From CAZPRQ01 sp964589415 (GTDB taxonomy: Bacteria; Patescibacteriota; Doudnabacteria; UBA920): a stretch of DNA of 35,141 bases. The stretch's first letter is position 1; the number at the start of each line of letters is the position of its first letter. A program made the translations under genes and the position numbers. Below, piece after piece: positions 7,430 through 15,330 of the stretch. The stretch is taken from positions 1 to 35,141 of the forward strand of contig CAZPRQ010000006.1 in the NCBI GenBank assembly GCA_964589415.1, written 5' to 3'. The notes beneath the pieces are model-generated. The model saw only the letters and a list, made by a program, of their open reading frames with translations, did not search any database and was not told where the DNA came from.

Positions 7430-10225
7430 ATGTCAATTTTTTCCAAAATTTTCGGAATTAACAAAACCGCTTTAGATATTTACGCGAGCCAGCTTAGTCT
7501 CGTAAACGAGGTTAAAGGCGATATTTCCAATTTGAGCCAGGAGCAAATGCGCCAGGAAATTGCTGGCTTTAAGCAAAATGTATCCAGTTTGGCAAAAAAA
7601 GCAGAGAATAAAAGAGATTTTGAAATAAATAAAGAAATCCAGCAATTCTTAATGAGTATTGCCCCGAGAGTTTTCGCACTAACTCGCGAAGCGGCTAAAC
7701 GGGCCATTGGCCAGTTCCACTATGACGTCCAGGTTGTGGGAGGTTTCGCTCTGGCTGAAGGTAAAATAGCGGAAATGAAAACCGGGGAAGGCAAGACTCT
7801 TACGGCCACCCTGCCGCTTGTTTTATATTCATTGGCAGGCAAAGGCGCGCATTTGGTAACGGTTAACGATTACTTGGCGCGCTGGCAAGCGTCGCTTATG
7901 GGCAAGGTTTACCATTATTTAGGTATTTCGGTAGCATCTATTCAGCACGAAGCTTCGTTTTTGTACGACCCGACTTACGCTCCGGAGGCTGAAGAAATAG
8001 AAAAACTTGAAAGCCAAACTCAAGGTTTGGTTATGGACGTTAAGCACATGCGTCCCATAACCCGAAGAGCCGCGTATGGCGCCGATATTACATATGGTAC
8101 CAATAACGAATTTGGGTTCGATTATTTGCGTGACAATATGGCGCCAAATGCTCAAGCTCTGGTTCAGCGAGATTTATTTTATGTCATTGTTGACGAAGTT
8201 GACAGCATACTAATAGACGAAGCTCGAACACCGCTTATTATATCTATGCCGGACACGGATCCGACAGATAAGTACAACCAATTTGGCAGATTGGTAGATA
8301 CGCTCAATGATCAGACAGATTATGCCGTGGATGAAAAACATAAATCGGCCAGCCTTACGGATGACGGAATAAATAAAATAGAAAAAGCCCTCAATGTGCC
8401 GAATATTTATGACACATCCAACGGCGTAACAACCATTCACCATATAGAGCAGGCGCTAAGGGCAAAAACATTGTTTAAAAAAGATAGGGATTATGTGGTT
8501 AGGGACGGTGAAATTGTCATAGTAGATGAATTTACGGGCAGGTTAATGTTCGGACGAAGATATTCCGAGGGTCTGCACCAAGCCATTGAAGCCAAAGAAA
8601 ACGTTAAAATCCAGCAGGAAAGCAAAACTTTAGCCACCATAACTTTTCAAAATTTATTCCGTTTGTATTTTAAGCTCTCCGGCATGACGGGTACGGCCAA
8701 GACAGAGGAAGAGGAATTCTTTAAAATTTACCGTTTGACCGTAGACCAAATTCCCACTAACCGTGAAATGGTGCGCCAGGACATGCATGACTTGGTTTAC
8801 AAGACTGAGGCGGGAAAGTTCGCGGCAATTGCCAGGGAAATTAAGGCTCGTAACGAAAAAGGCCAGCCGGTGCTTATTGGTACCGTGAGTATTGCCAAAA
8901 ACGAAGAACTGGCAAAATATTTAAAGAATGAAGGATTAAAGTTTGAAATTTTAAATGCCAAAAATCATGAGCGAGAGGCTCAAATAATTTCCCAGGCCGG
9001 CAGGCTTGGGCAAATAACTTTGGCTACCAATATTGCAGGACGTGGCGTGGATATTTTGCTTGGCGGCAACCCGGTGGATTTTGAAGAGGCGGAACTGGTG
9101 CGAAAAGCCGGAGGTTTGCATGTTATTGGCAGTGAACGTCATGAATCGCGCCGTATAGATAACCAGCTCAGAGGCCGCGCGGGACGGCAAGGGGACCCGG
9201 GTTCAACTCAGTTTTTCGAGTCCATGGAGGACGATCTTATGCGCTTGTTTGGTGGTGATCGCATGAAGCGCATGATGGATATGCTTAAATTGCCGGAGGA
9301 CCAGCCCATAGAAGCGGGTATGGTTTCTAAGTCTATAGAATCGGCACAAAAGAAAATTGAAGGACTAAACTTTGATACCAGAAAACATGTGCTTGAGTTT
9401 GACGACGTATTAAACCACCAGCGCAATGTCATTTACAAACGAAGGCGTGCTTATTTGCCCGGTTCGGAAGAAAGTAAAATACAAGATTTAAAAGCGGATA
9501 TTTTAAAATTGCTGCAAACCGAAATAAGCAGTTTAGTTGCGCTTGCGGCCCAAGAAATAGATGAAAAGGGATTAAGTACCTTTTCTATTGAGAGCGTTGT
9601 AAAAGCCGCGAATACGCTTTTCCCTGTTAAAAAAGGCATGGAAAGCATATTGGATGAAGCCGTAAAAAATTCGGCTGACAGGGAATTTGTAATCGCGGAT
9701 GAATTGTTTAAGGCTGCGACCGAGGAGTTGGAAGCAAGGGAAAAAGCTTTGGGTAAGGAAATGTTTGAAGGGGCCATGCGTTTTGTGGCGCTAAATGCCC
9801 TGGATAACTTATGGATGGAACATCTAGATACCATGGACCATTTGCGAGACAGTGTTAGGCTTCGTGGTTATGGCCAGAGAGACCCACTTGTGGAATACAA
9901 GCGTGAAGGCCATGAAATGTTCCAGCAGCTTTCCGCGGAAATTAACAGGCAGATTGTTTATGGCATATTTCGGGTGTCTATTGAAGTCAAACAGCCCGAA
10001 GTTAAAACCATAGATCCAACCAAGCTGGTTACCAACGAAACTAACTCCACCAAGCAATTTGGCTCTCCAGATTCTTCTGGGCAACAAGTAGGTGTCTCTT
10101 CGGCTCTAAGTTCCATAGCGGCCGAGTTGGGAAAAACCGTAGAGGAATTGGCCAAAGTGGGTCGCAATGACCCCTGCCCCTGCGGCAGCGGGAAAAAGTT
10201 TAAGAAATGCCATGGTAAGAACTAA
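7430..10225 (+). CDS. secA: SecA, preprotein translocase ATPase
   Basis: The motor that drives unfolded proteins through SecYEG. At 931 residues it is at the long end for the family. The Walker A loop is MKTGEGKT near 116-123, the Walker B DEVD is at 255-258 and continues into ILIDEARTPLIIS, and the second nucleotide-fold motifs include GRGVDILLGGNP and QLRGRAGRQGDPGST. A GMTGTAKTEEEEF segment marks the preprotein crosslinking and helicase junction. The C-terminus carries the SEC-C zinc motif, with Cys916, Cys918, Cys927 and His928, used for lipid and SecB-type contacts. A longer segment near 180-208 (APEAEEIEKLESQ onward) is a lineage-type insertion. The ATG at 7430 has no SD. Confidence 0.97.
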   Translation: MSIFSKIFGINKTALDIYASQLSLVNEVKGDISNLSQEQMRQEIAGFKQNVSSLAKKAENKRDFEINKEIQQFLMSIAPRVFALTREAAKRAIGQFHYDVQVVGGFALAEGKIAEMKTGEGKTLTATLPLVLYSLAGKGAHLVTVNDYLARWQASLMGKVYHYLGISVASIQHEASFLYDPTYAPEAEEIEKLESQTQGLVMDVKHMRPITRRAAYGADITYGTNNEFGFDYLRDNMAPNAQALVQRDLFYVIVDEVDSILIDEARTPLIISMPDTDPTDKYNQFGRLVDTLNDQTDYAVDEKHKSASLTDDGINKIEKALNVPNIYDTSNGVTTIHHIEQALRAKTLFKKDRDYVVRDGEIVIVDEFTGRLMFGRRYSEGLHQAIEAKENVKIQQESKTLATITFQNLFRLYFKLSGMTGTAKTEEEEFFKIYRLTVDQIPTNREMVRQDMHDLVYKTEAGKFAAIAREIKARNEKGQPVLIGTVSIAKNEELAKYLKNEGLKFEILNAKNHEREAQIISQAGRLGQITLATNIAGRGVDILLGGNPVDFEEAELVRKAGGLHVIGSERHESRRIDNQLRGRAGRQGDPGSTQFFESMEDDLMRLFGGDRMKRMMDMLKLPEDQPIEAGMVSKSIESAQKKIEGLNFDTRKHVLEFDDVLNHQRNVIYKRRRAYLPGSEESKIQDLKADILKLLQTEISSLVALAAQEIDEKGLSTFSIESVVKAANTLFPVKKGMESILDEAVKNSADREFVIADELFKAATEELEAREKALGKEMFEGAMRFVALNALDNLWMEHLDTMDHLRDSVRLRGYGQRDPLVEYKREGHEMFQQLSAEINRQIVYGIFRVSIEVKQPEVKTIDPTKLVTNETNSTKQFGSPDSSGQQVGVSSALSSIAAELGKTVEELAKVGRNDPCPCGSGKKFKKCHGKN

Positions 10226-10235
10226 TAATATGTAC

Positions 10236-10264
10236 AAAAAAAGGGCCTAGCGCTAGACTAGGCC
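10236..10264 (-). terminator. Intrinsic terminator of the minus-strand membrane gene
   Basis: Read on the minus strand, GGCCTAG pairs perfectly with CTAGGCC around a seven-base loop (stem 10244-10264) and is followed by seven T. The TAG stop of the gene lies in the loop and the 5' arm encodes the last Gly-Leu residues, so gene and terminator overlap. On the plus strand no T run follows, so it should not serve secA. Confidence 0.8.
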
Positions 10265-10528
10265 GATTAGCGGCAACAATACCCGATATATAGTAATTGA
10301 GGCCATAAGGAGTGGAACAACTACCCCCCAAAATGCTACGAACTTCAGGAGTCCAGAACTGTTCGCAAATATTTTGAGCCAGACAACAAATACGAATAAG
10401 TTTACTGCTAGTTGTAGAACTCCTGCAACAACGGAAAGACCAAGTAGTAAGTTGGTGAAATTTGCTATTAGGAAGAAACTGAATCCGGTCGTCCCGGAAA
10501 TCGCCATCCATAGCTTATAGTGCTTCAT
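10253..10528 (-). CDS. Small hydrophobic membrane protein, unknown function
   Basis: A 91-residue protein starting MKHYKLWMAISGTTGFSFF, almost wholly hydrophobic, with probably three membrane helices separated by short polar turns (one turn is KIFANSSGLLK near 50-60). I do not recognise a family. The start at 10528 is chosen over the upstream frame start at 10561 because a perfect SD (AAAGGAGG) lies four bases before it. The gene is isolated: convergent with secA, divergent from the next gene, and equipped with its own terminator. A strong SD in a region where most genes lack one, plus its strand, sets it apart from its neighbours. Confidence 0.7.
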   Translation of the reverse strand: MKHYKLWMAISGTTGFSFFLIANFTNLLLGLSVVAGVLQLAVNLFVFVVWLKIFANSSGLLKFVAFWGVVVPLLMASITIYRVLLPLIGLV

Positions 10529-10532
10529 ATTG

Positions 10533-10540
10533 CCTCCTTT
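10533..10540 (-). promoter_or_regulatory. Strong Shine-Dalgarno for the minus-strand membrane gene
   Basis: AAAGGAGG on the minus strand sits four bases before the ATG at 10528. It fixes the start codon and is one of only two full-strength SDs seen in the window. Confidence 0.8.
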
Positions 10541-10551
10541 GATAACCACAT

Positions 10552-10580
10552 AGCTTAACATAAAACCGTCGCAATTTCAA
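10552..10580 (-). promoter_or_regulatory. Possible promoter of the minus-strand membrane gene
   Basis: On the minus strand TTGAAA (10580-10575) and TAAGCT (10557-10552) are 17 bases apart, just upstream of the SD. The -10 match is weak. Confidence 0.3.
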
Positions 10581-10661
10581 CCGCCGCGTCGACCTCGGCC
10601 TCTCCAAGGTAAGACTGGCAAGAAATATCATAAATTTTATAAAAAACTTTTTAAAGAAGCC

Positions 10662-10690
10662 TTGAATTTATTAGCTAATTAGAGTATAAT
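10662..10690 (+). promoter_or_regulatory. Strong sigma-70-type promoter
   Basis: TTGAAT (10662-10667) and a perfect TATAAT (10685-10690) are exactly 17 bases apart, 40 bases before the ATG at 10731. It should give that small gene its own transcript. Confidence 0.75.
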
Positions 10691-10730
10691 TCAATCATTC
10701 TAATTAACCAGTTAATCAGGAAATTATACT

Positions 10731-11042
10731 ATGACTAGCGATTTTAAGAAAAAAGAACCTTCCAAAACAGAAAAAGTGCTTTATGAACTGTTTATGCACC
10801 AGCAGCATATGGATCAAAATATTGCCACCACTTCGGCGACAGTAGTGGCCATGAGCTCGCTTTTAAATGTCGATCCTGTAAAAGTGGCTGAACTTTTGGT
10901 TAATGGCGGAGATAAACTAAAGGAGTACAGCAAAAAAATAAACGACGAAATAGACCGGCTAAGCCAGGAGAAAAAAAAGAACGAACCGGCCATGGAAAGC
11001 AAAGAAGATCATAATCACGAAGATTCAAATCACACCCATTAA
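10731..11042 (+). CDS. Small hydrophilic helical protein with His-rich tail, unknown function
   Basis: A 103-residue protein with no recognisable family. Residues 1-80 look like two or three amphipathic helices (EKVLYELFMHQQHMDQNIATT, then a VDPVKVAELLVNGGDKLKEYSKK stretch). The tail after residue 80 is charged and ends in HNHEDSNHTH, a possible metal-binding patch. No signal or membrane segment is seen. A weak AGGA lies nine bases before the ATG. The gene forms a complete single-gene unit with a strong promoter upstream and a strong terminator whose 5' arm encodes the final residues. A small abundant protein would fit, but the role is unknown. Confidence 0.7.
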   Translation: MTSDFKKKEPSKTEKVLYELFMHQQHMDQNIATTSATVVAMSSLLNVDPVKVAELLVNGGDKLKEYSKKINDEIDRLSQEKKKNEPAMESKEDHNHEDSNHTH

Positions 11043-11057
11043 TTTGGGTGTGATTTT
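11027..11057 (+). terminator. Strong intrinsic terminator
   Basis: AAATCACACCC (11027-11037) pairs perfectly with GGGTGTGATTT (11046-11056) around an eight-base loop, with T residues at the 3' edge. The TAA stop of the small gene is in the loop, and the left arm is coding sequence. Confidence 0.8.
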
Positions 11058-11114
11058 GCATGTGCTTATCTAGATAAAATAAGTTATAACGGGAGTCCAA
11101 AAACCCCCTCATGT

Positions 11115-11325
11115 GTCATCCCGGGCGAGCCTGCCTCGTCGGCAAACAGATGCACCCGACTTGTCCACCGAAGTTATCTGCGTATCCCGAGTGGTTTTGA
11201 TGAAGCTTGAGACGCAGGCGAAGATCCCAAGATCCAGTATCTAAACCAACTTCTGGATCCCGGATAGCTTCACAGCCCTAAAAATTCCCTGCCTGCCGGT
11301 AGGCAGGGCAGGCAGGCGGGATGAC
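11115..11325. repeat. Repeat-like non-coding element with inverted ends
   Basis: The largest gene-free stretch of the window (11043-11392) holds this element. It begins GTCATCCCG (11115-11123) and ends with the exact inverse CGGGATGAC (11317-11325). Inside are a second inverted pair, GATCCAG (11231-11237) with CTGGATC (11253-11259), and a GC-rich block at 11287-11316 built from CCTGCC repeats. The block can fold as CCCTGCCT with AGGCAGGG, or alternatively CCTGCCTGCC with GGCAGGCAGG. It is more GC-rich than the flanking genes and codes for nothing convincing. The layout resembles dispersed REP/MITE-type palindromic elements; no transposase is present. Only one copy is visible here. Confidence 0.6.
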
Positions 11326-11344
11326 TAAGGTTTCTGTACTCACA

Positions 11345-11353
11345 TGTTATAAT
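11345..11353 (+). promoter_or_regulatory. Extended -10 promoter of the ITPase gene
   Basis: TGTTATAAT, a perfect extended -10, lies 39 bases before the ATG at 11393 and just outside the repeat element. The surrounding CATGTTATAAT recurs in front of the TrpR-like gene. Confidence 0.55.
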
Positions 11354-11392
11354 GTAGCCAGGCTCAATGATATAAAAAATTATAAATTATGT

Positions 11393-11935
11393 ATGAAATT
11401 TATTACTGGCAATAGCAGGAAGTATGAAGAAGTTCGAGATTTGCTCGCGCCTATTTTAGTTGAACAAATATCTATGCGACTGGATGAAATTCAGGAATTG
11501 GACCCGCGTAAAATAATCGAGCATAAGCTAAGCCAAGCTCGTGCGGCAGGATTTGGCGAATGTATTGTGGAAGATTCGGCACTATACTTGGATGCCCTAA
11601 ATGGTTTTCCCGGCCCATTGGTAAAGTGGCTTGAGGACGCGGTAGGCTTGGTAAAAATTTCAGAACTTACCGAAGCTCTCGGCAACAGCAAAGCTAGGGT
11701 AGAAACAATAGTCGGCTATTTTGACGGCATAAGCAGGTGTGAATATTTTACCGGGTCTTTAAACGGAGAAATAGTGAAACCAAGAGGAGAAAAAGATTTT
11801 GGTTACGGAACTATTTTTGTGCCAGAAGGGCATTGCAAAACCTTTGGAGAAATGGAACGCTCGGAAAAACACTCTCTCTCCATGCGCGCCCAAGCCGTGC
11901 AAAAATTTAAACAATATTTACAAAACCAAAAATAA
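11393..11935 (+). CDS. Non-canonical purine NTP pyrophosphatase (RdgB/HAM1 family)
   Basis: A 180-residue house-cleaning enzyme that hydrolyses dITP, XTP and similar nucleotides to monophosphates before they enter DNA or RNA. It begins MKFITGNSRKYEEV, the family's substrate-loop start, and has EDSALYLDALNGFPGP for metal and base binding, then FGYGTIFVPEG, TFGEM and EKHSLSMRAQA near the C-terminus. I take the ATG at 11393. The frame is open back to 11321, but those 24 residues are encoded by the edge of the repeat element and the promoter and do not resemble the family. No SD is seen. Confidence 0.88.
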   Translation: MKFITGNSRKYEEVRDLLAPILVEQISMRLDEIQELDPRKIIEHKLSQARAAGFGECIVEDSALYLDALNGFPGPLVKWLEDAVGLVKISELTEALGNSKARVETIVGYFDGISRCEYFTGSLNGEIVKPRGEKDFGYGTIFVPEGHCKTFGEMERSEKHSLSMRAQAVQKFKQYLQNQK

Positions 11936-11946
11936 ACCATAAGTCA

Positions 11947-11955
11947 TGTTATAAT
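11947..11955 (+). promoter_or_regulatory. Extended -10 promoter of the TrpR-like gene
   Basis: TGTTATAAT is a perfect extended -10 that overlaps the left end of the palindrome at 11955-11994. The expected transcription start would fall inside the palindrome. No -35 is seen. Confidence 0.5.
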
Positions 11956-11994
11956 ACTAATACTCCAATACTCTGTAGTATTGGAGTATTAGTA
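11955..11994. promoter_or_regulatory. Palindrome, likely operator of the TrpR-like gene
   Basis: A perfect 18-bp inverted repeat (arms 11955-11972 and 11977-11994) around CTGT. Each arm contains two AATACT half-sites, and a third AATACT (11953-11958) overlaps the -10 element. No T run follows, so it is unlikely to be a terminator. Position and symmetry suit binding of the dimeric repressor encoded 22 bases downstream. Confidence 0.6.
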
Positions 11995-12016
11995 AAATTA
12001 TTTTAAAAGCTAAAAT

Positions 12017-12544
12017 ATGGCAAAATTTCCCAAAAGACAGAAAACGAGCAAGGTCTACACGCAAGAAATGATTGTGGATTTATGTACAGCTATTGCTGAT
12101 ACAAAAAATGCGACTGAGGCGGCGGAGTTACTAACTGACCTTTTGGGCAAACAGGAAATGGAAATGTTGGCAAGGAGATTGCGTATAGCTGGCCTGTTAT
12201 TAGAAAACTACACATACGAGGACATTTCAGGGGAATTGAAAGTTAGTCCCACTACAGTTTCGAGAGTTGTAACTTGGCTTAATACCTCCGGTGACGGTTA
12301 TAGGAACATACTTGAGAGGATAAAAAAGAAACGTTCCGTACGTCAAGAAAATGAGAAGCCCTTTACCATGAAAGGTATTAAACGCAAGCACTCAATGTAT
12401 TATTGGCCACAACTAATGCTTGAGTACTGGGTGAAAAATTCCACATTAAAACAAAAAGAGGCGATGATAAAAATACTATCTAAGGTGGATGAAAAATCTA
12501 AACAATACAAAAATCTGATGAATTTGCTTATTCAAAATAAATAG
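12017..12544 (+). CDS. TrpR/YerC-like DNA-binding regulator with C-terminal extension
   Basis: The N-terminal ~100 residues match the TrpR-like YerC/YecD family: a helical segment (MIVDLCTAIADTKNATEAAELLTDLLG), then KQEMEMLARRLRIAGLLLE, and a helix-turn-helix YTYEDISGELKVSPTTVSRV at about 67-86. Such proteins bind palindromic DNA as dimers. At 175 residues it is much longer than the usual ~100. The extra C-terminal half is basic (IKRKHSMYYWPQLMLEYW, then a Lys-rich helix) and unassigned; it could sense a ligand or assist DNA binding. Near-identical palindromes lie at its promoter and just after its stop, pointing to autoregulation. The effector is unknown. Confidence 0.8.
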   Translation: MAKFPKRQKTSKVYTQEMIVDLCTAIADTKNATEAAELLTDLLGKQEMEMLARRLRIAGLLLENYTYEDISGELKVSPTTVSRVVTWLNTSGDGYRNILERIKKKRSVRQENEKPFTMKGIKRKHSMYYWPQLMLEYWVKNSTLKQKEAMIKILSKVDEKSKQYKNLMNLLIQNK

Positions 12545-12548
12545 ACTA

Positions 12549-12578
12549 ATACTACAATACTCTGTAGTATTGTAGTAT
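12549..12578. promoter_or_regulatory. Second copy of the palindrome, after the TrpR-like gene
   Basis: A perfect 13-bp inverted repeat (12549-12561 and 12566-12578) around the same CTGT centre. It matches the upstream palindrome closely: over the 17-base left arm only one base differs (C to A), and the partner base in the right arm changes to match (G to T), so symmetry is kept. It begins four bases after the stop and ends 51 bases before the aminopeptidase start, so it could control that gene. Confidence 0.55.
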
Positions 12579-12629
12579 AGGCTAGAAAATGTTTGGAAAG
12601 ATATTAAGCTTTAAAATTAACACCAGTAT

Positions 12630-15242
12630 ATGAGTACTAAACAAATTTCTGTTCGTTTGCCAGAGCATATTAAGCCTATTCGGTATGAGCTAACCTTAAA
12701 ACCGGATTTGGATGCTTTTGTCTTTGAAGGCTGGGAGACCATAAATTTGGAAGTGGGCAAGGCAACTAAAAATGTTACTTTGCATAGCAAGAATTTAAAT
12801 ATTGAAAAGGCTGAATGGGTAAAAGGCGAAGCCGAGGTTTGGGCGGCCAAAATAACGTACCAGGAAAAAAATGATACGGCGACTTTGGTTTTTCCCAAGA
12901 GTTTGCCCAAAGGCAAATCAAAAATACGGCTGGTATTCCGCGGCGTGTTAAATGACAAATTACATGGCTTTTACCGCAGCAAGTACGCGCATAATGGCAG
13001 AGAAAATTATTTGGCCACTACTCAGTTTGAAGCTACCGATGCTAGGAGAGCTTTTCCTTGTTTTGACGAACCGGCTCACAAAGCTGTATTTGAGATAAAT
13101 ATAATTCACCCGTCTCATTTGACTGCCCTTTCAAATACAACCCCAATTGACATAAAAGAACATAGTCCCGGATATAAAATTGTAAAATTTGAACCCACGC
13201 CCAAAATGTCCACATACTTGGTGGCTTTTATGGTGGGGGAGTTTGAATATTTGGAAAGCAAAACCAAAGCGCGAAAAAATCCAATTGGTAAAAGCAGGTT
13301 CAAATCCGTTCGCGTGCGAGTATATACTACGCCGGGGAAAAAGCATCAGGCCAGTTTCGCCCTGCAAACAGCAGTAAGAGCTTTGGAATTTTTTGAAAAC
13401 TACTTTGATATTGAGTACCCCTTGCCAGTTATGGATTTAATAGCGCTTCCGGATTTTGCCGCGGGCGCCATGGAAAATTGGGGAGCTATTACTTATAGGG
13501 AAACTGCCTTATTGCTGGATGTGGAAAACTCTTCCACCTTAAACAAGGAGTGGGTAGCAATTGTAATTGTCCACGAATTGGCGCATCAATGGTTTGGTAA
13601 TTTGGTTACTATGGAATGGTGGACTCATTTGTGGCTAAATGAAGGCTTTGCGAGTTATATGGAGCATTTAGGCACTGCCAGTTTGTTTCCGAAATGGGAC
13701 ATGTGGACGCAATTTTGCGACAGTCGTCTTAATCAGGCCTTGGAATTGGACGGGTTAAAATCCACTCACCCAATTGAAGTTAACGTGAATAATCCTAGCG
13801 AAATTGGTGAAATTTTTGATTCAATTAGTTATGCCAAAGGAGCAAGTATTATTCGAATGTTGGCGGAATATATAGGAGAAAAGAATTTCCGCGAAGGATT
13901 GCGCCGGTACTTAAAAGAATTTGCATACTCAAACGCAAGCACAGAGCACCTTTGGCAAACTTTAGAGCAAGTTTCCGGTAAAGCTGTTGGAAAAATTATG
14001 AGTAACTGGACAAGTAAGCCCGGTTACCCGGTTATTAGCTTGTCCTTAGAGGGGCAGGGGCGGCTAATTGTATCTCAATCGCGCTTTTACTCAAGCATGT
14101 TAGAAAAAAATAACAGCGCCGATAAGACTTTATGGAATGTTCCCTTAACCTATGTATCCAAAAATGGCAAAGGTAGTATGATTTTGGGAAAAAAAGAAAC
14201 AATAACTAAGATTCCGCTAAAAAGTTGGGTTAAATTTAATGCCAACGAAACAGGGGTATACAGAACATTATATCCCTCCCATATGCTGGAGGATCTTTTT
14301 GTGCCAATCACGCAAAAAGTCTTGGGTCCGGAAGACAGGCTTGGTGTTATTCGTGACGTTTTTGCCTTGGCCGAATCCGGCGACCTGGAAACTTCACAGG
14401 CCCTTAAAGCTTTAACTGCGTATAAAAAAGAGGATAATTATTCCGTGTGGACAGAAATTGTCGGTAATTTATATAGTATAGATAATCTGTTATTTAATAC
14501 TGCCGCCCAGGAAAAATTTAGAAAGCTAGCTATATCCTTATTAAAGCCTATAGCATCTAAACTTGGCTGGAGAGCAAAAATAAATGAATCGCATTCCTTT
14601 ACATTAATGCGGAGTGTAATTTTTTCAGCTCTGGGACGTTTGGGTGAAAAACAGGTGGTAAATTATGCCGTGGCTACGATGCATAAAATAAAATTGAAAA
14701 AGAATAACCTTTCTCCCGATTTGCGGTCCGTAATATACTATACCTCCGCAGCTTGGGGAGGCAAGGCAGAATACAATAAACTAATGGCTCTTTACCAAAC
14801 GGCTCCAACACAGGAAGAGAAGGATAGGATTGCCAGAAGCTTGGCTTATGTAAAGAGTCCAAATCTTGTAAAACAGTTTTTAAGGTTTGCTTTGTCTAAT
14901 AAAGTCCGCAACCAGGACGCGCCATTTTTATTAGCCTCGGCAATCCGAAATCCGTATTCCAGGCAGCAAGCATGGAGGTTTATAGAATCAAATTGGACAG
15001 AACTTACAAAACGTTTTGGTTTTGGTGGAAATCTTTTAAACCGAATTATTCAATCTTTAGGTAGCGTAACAAGTCATAATGAAGCCAAAAACATTGAAGC
15101 ATTTTTCAAACGAAATCCCGCTCCCGGGGCTGCCATGACTCTTAGGCAAGTTTTGGAAAAAGCCCATAGCCAGGCTTCGTGGAAAGAGCGTGAATATTCC
15201 GCTATTGACCAATGGTTAAAACAGTCAGTAAAAAAGGATTAG
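12630..15242 (+). CDS. M1 family zinc aminopeptidase (PepN/ERAP type)
   Basis: An 870-residue metallopeptidase that removes N-terminal residues from peptides. The substrate-anchoring motif GAMENWGA starts at Gly279. The zinc site HELAH is at 315-319, with the third ligand Glu338 in LNEGF, the standard HEXXH-x18-E spacing. The N-terminal beta domain (residues 1-200) and a long alpha-helical ERAP1_C-like C-terminal domain (from about 540) are both present, so it is full length. No signal peptide is seen, implying a cytoplasmic role in peptide turnover, useful for an organism with few amino-acid pathways. The upstream palindrome may regulate it. Confidence 0.95.
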   Translation: MSTKQISVRLPEHIKPIRYELTLKPDLDAFVFEGWETINLEVGKATKNVTLHSKNLNIEKAEWVKGEAEVWAAKITYQEKNDTATLVFPKSLPKGKSKIRLVFRGVLNDKLHGFYRSKYAHNGRENYLATTQFEATDARRAFPCFDEPAHKAVFEINIIHPSHLTALSNTTPIDIKEHSPGYKIVKFEPTPKMSTYLVAFMVGEFEYLESKTKARKNPIGKSRFKSVRVRVYTTPGKKHQASFALQTAVRALEFFENYFDIEYPLPVMDLIALPDFAAGAMENWGAITYRETALLLDVENSSTLNKEWVAIVIVHELAHQWFGNLVTMEWWTHLWLNEGFASYMEHLGTASLFPKWDMWTQFCDSRLNQALELDGLKSTHPIEVNVNNPSEIGEIFDSISYAKGASIIRMLAEYIGEKNFREGLRRYLKEFAYSNASTEHLWQTLEQVSGKAVGKIMSNWTSKPGYPVISLSLEGQGRLIVSQSRFYSSMLEKNNSADKTLWNVPLTYVSKNGKGSMILGKKETITKIPLKSWVKFNANETGVYRTLYPSHMLEDLFVPITQKVLGPEDRLGVIRDVFALAESGDLETSQALKALTAYKKEDNYSVWTEIVGNLYSIDNLLFNTAAQEKFRKLAISLLKPIASKLGWRAKINESHSFTLMRSVIFSALGRLGEKQVVNYAVATMHKIKLKKNNLSPDLRSVIYYTSAAWGGKAEYNKLMALYQTAPTQEEKDRIARSLAYVKSPNLVKQFLRFALSNKVRNQDAPFLLASAIRNPYSRQQAWRFIESNWTELTKRFGFGGNLLNRIIQSLGSVTSHNEAKNIEAFFKRNPAPGAAMTLRQVLEKAHSQASWKEREYSAIDQWLKQSVKKD

Positions 15243-15271
15243 TATATTATGCAGCAAATTTCTTTTGGTTG

Positions 15272-15300
15272 TTGCCTAAACTGTACGAATTTACTATAAT
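15272..15300 (+). promoter_or_regulatory. Strong promoter of secDF
   Basis: TTGCCT (15272-15277) and a perfect TATAAT (15295-15300) are 17 bases apart, 30 bases before the secD ATG. Confidence 0.7.
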
Positions 15301-15330
15301 GGTTGGGAATTAATTAATTGTTACTGTAAG

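Noticed and set aside
9451..9834. 127-codon minus-strand open frame inside secA
   Set aside because: Ser/Ala-rich antisense product typical of a shadow frame.
10200..10511. 103-codon minus-strand open frame overlapping the small membrane gene
   Set aside because: It lacks an SD, and the competing frame has a perfect SD, a hydrophobic membrane protein and a terminator at its stop.
11321..11392. Upstream start of the ITPase frame at 11321
   Set aside because: These codons come from the edge of the repeat element and contain the promoter; the family N-terminus begins at 11393.
11955..11994. The TrpR-gene palindrome as an intrinsic terminator of the ITPase gene
   Set aside because: The stem is AT-rich and no T run follows on the plus strand, while a -10 element overlaps it; an operator fits better.
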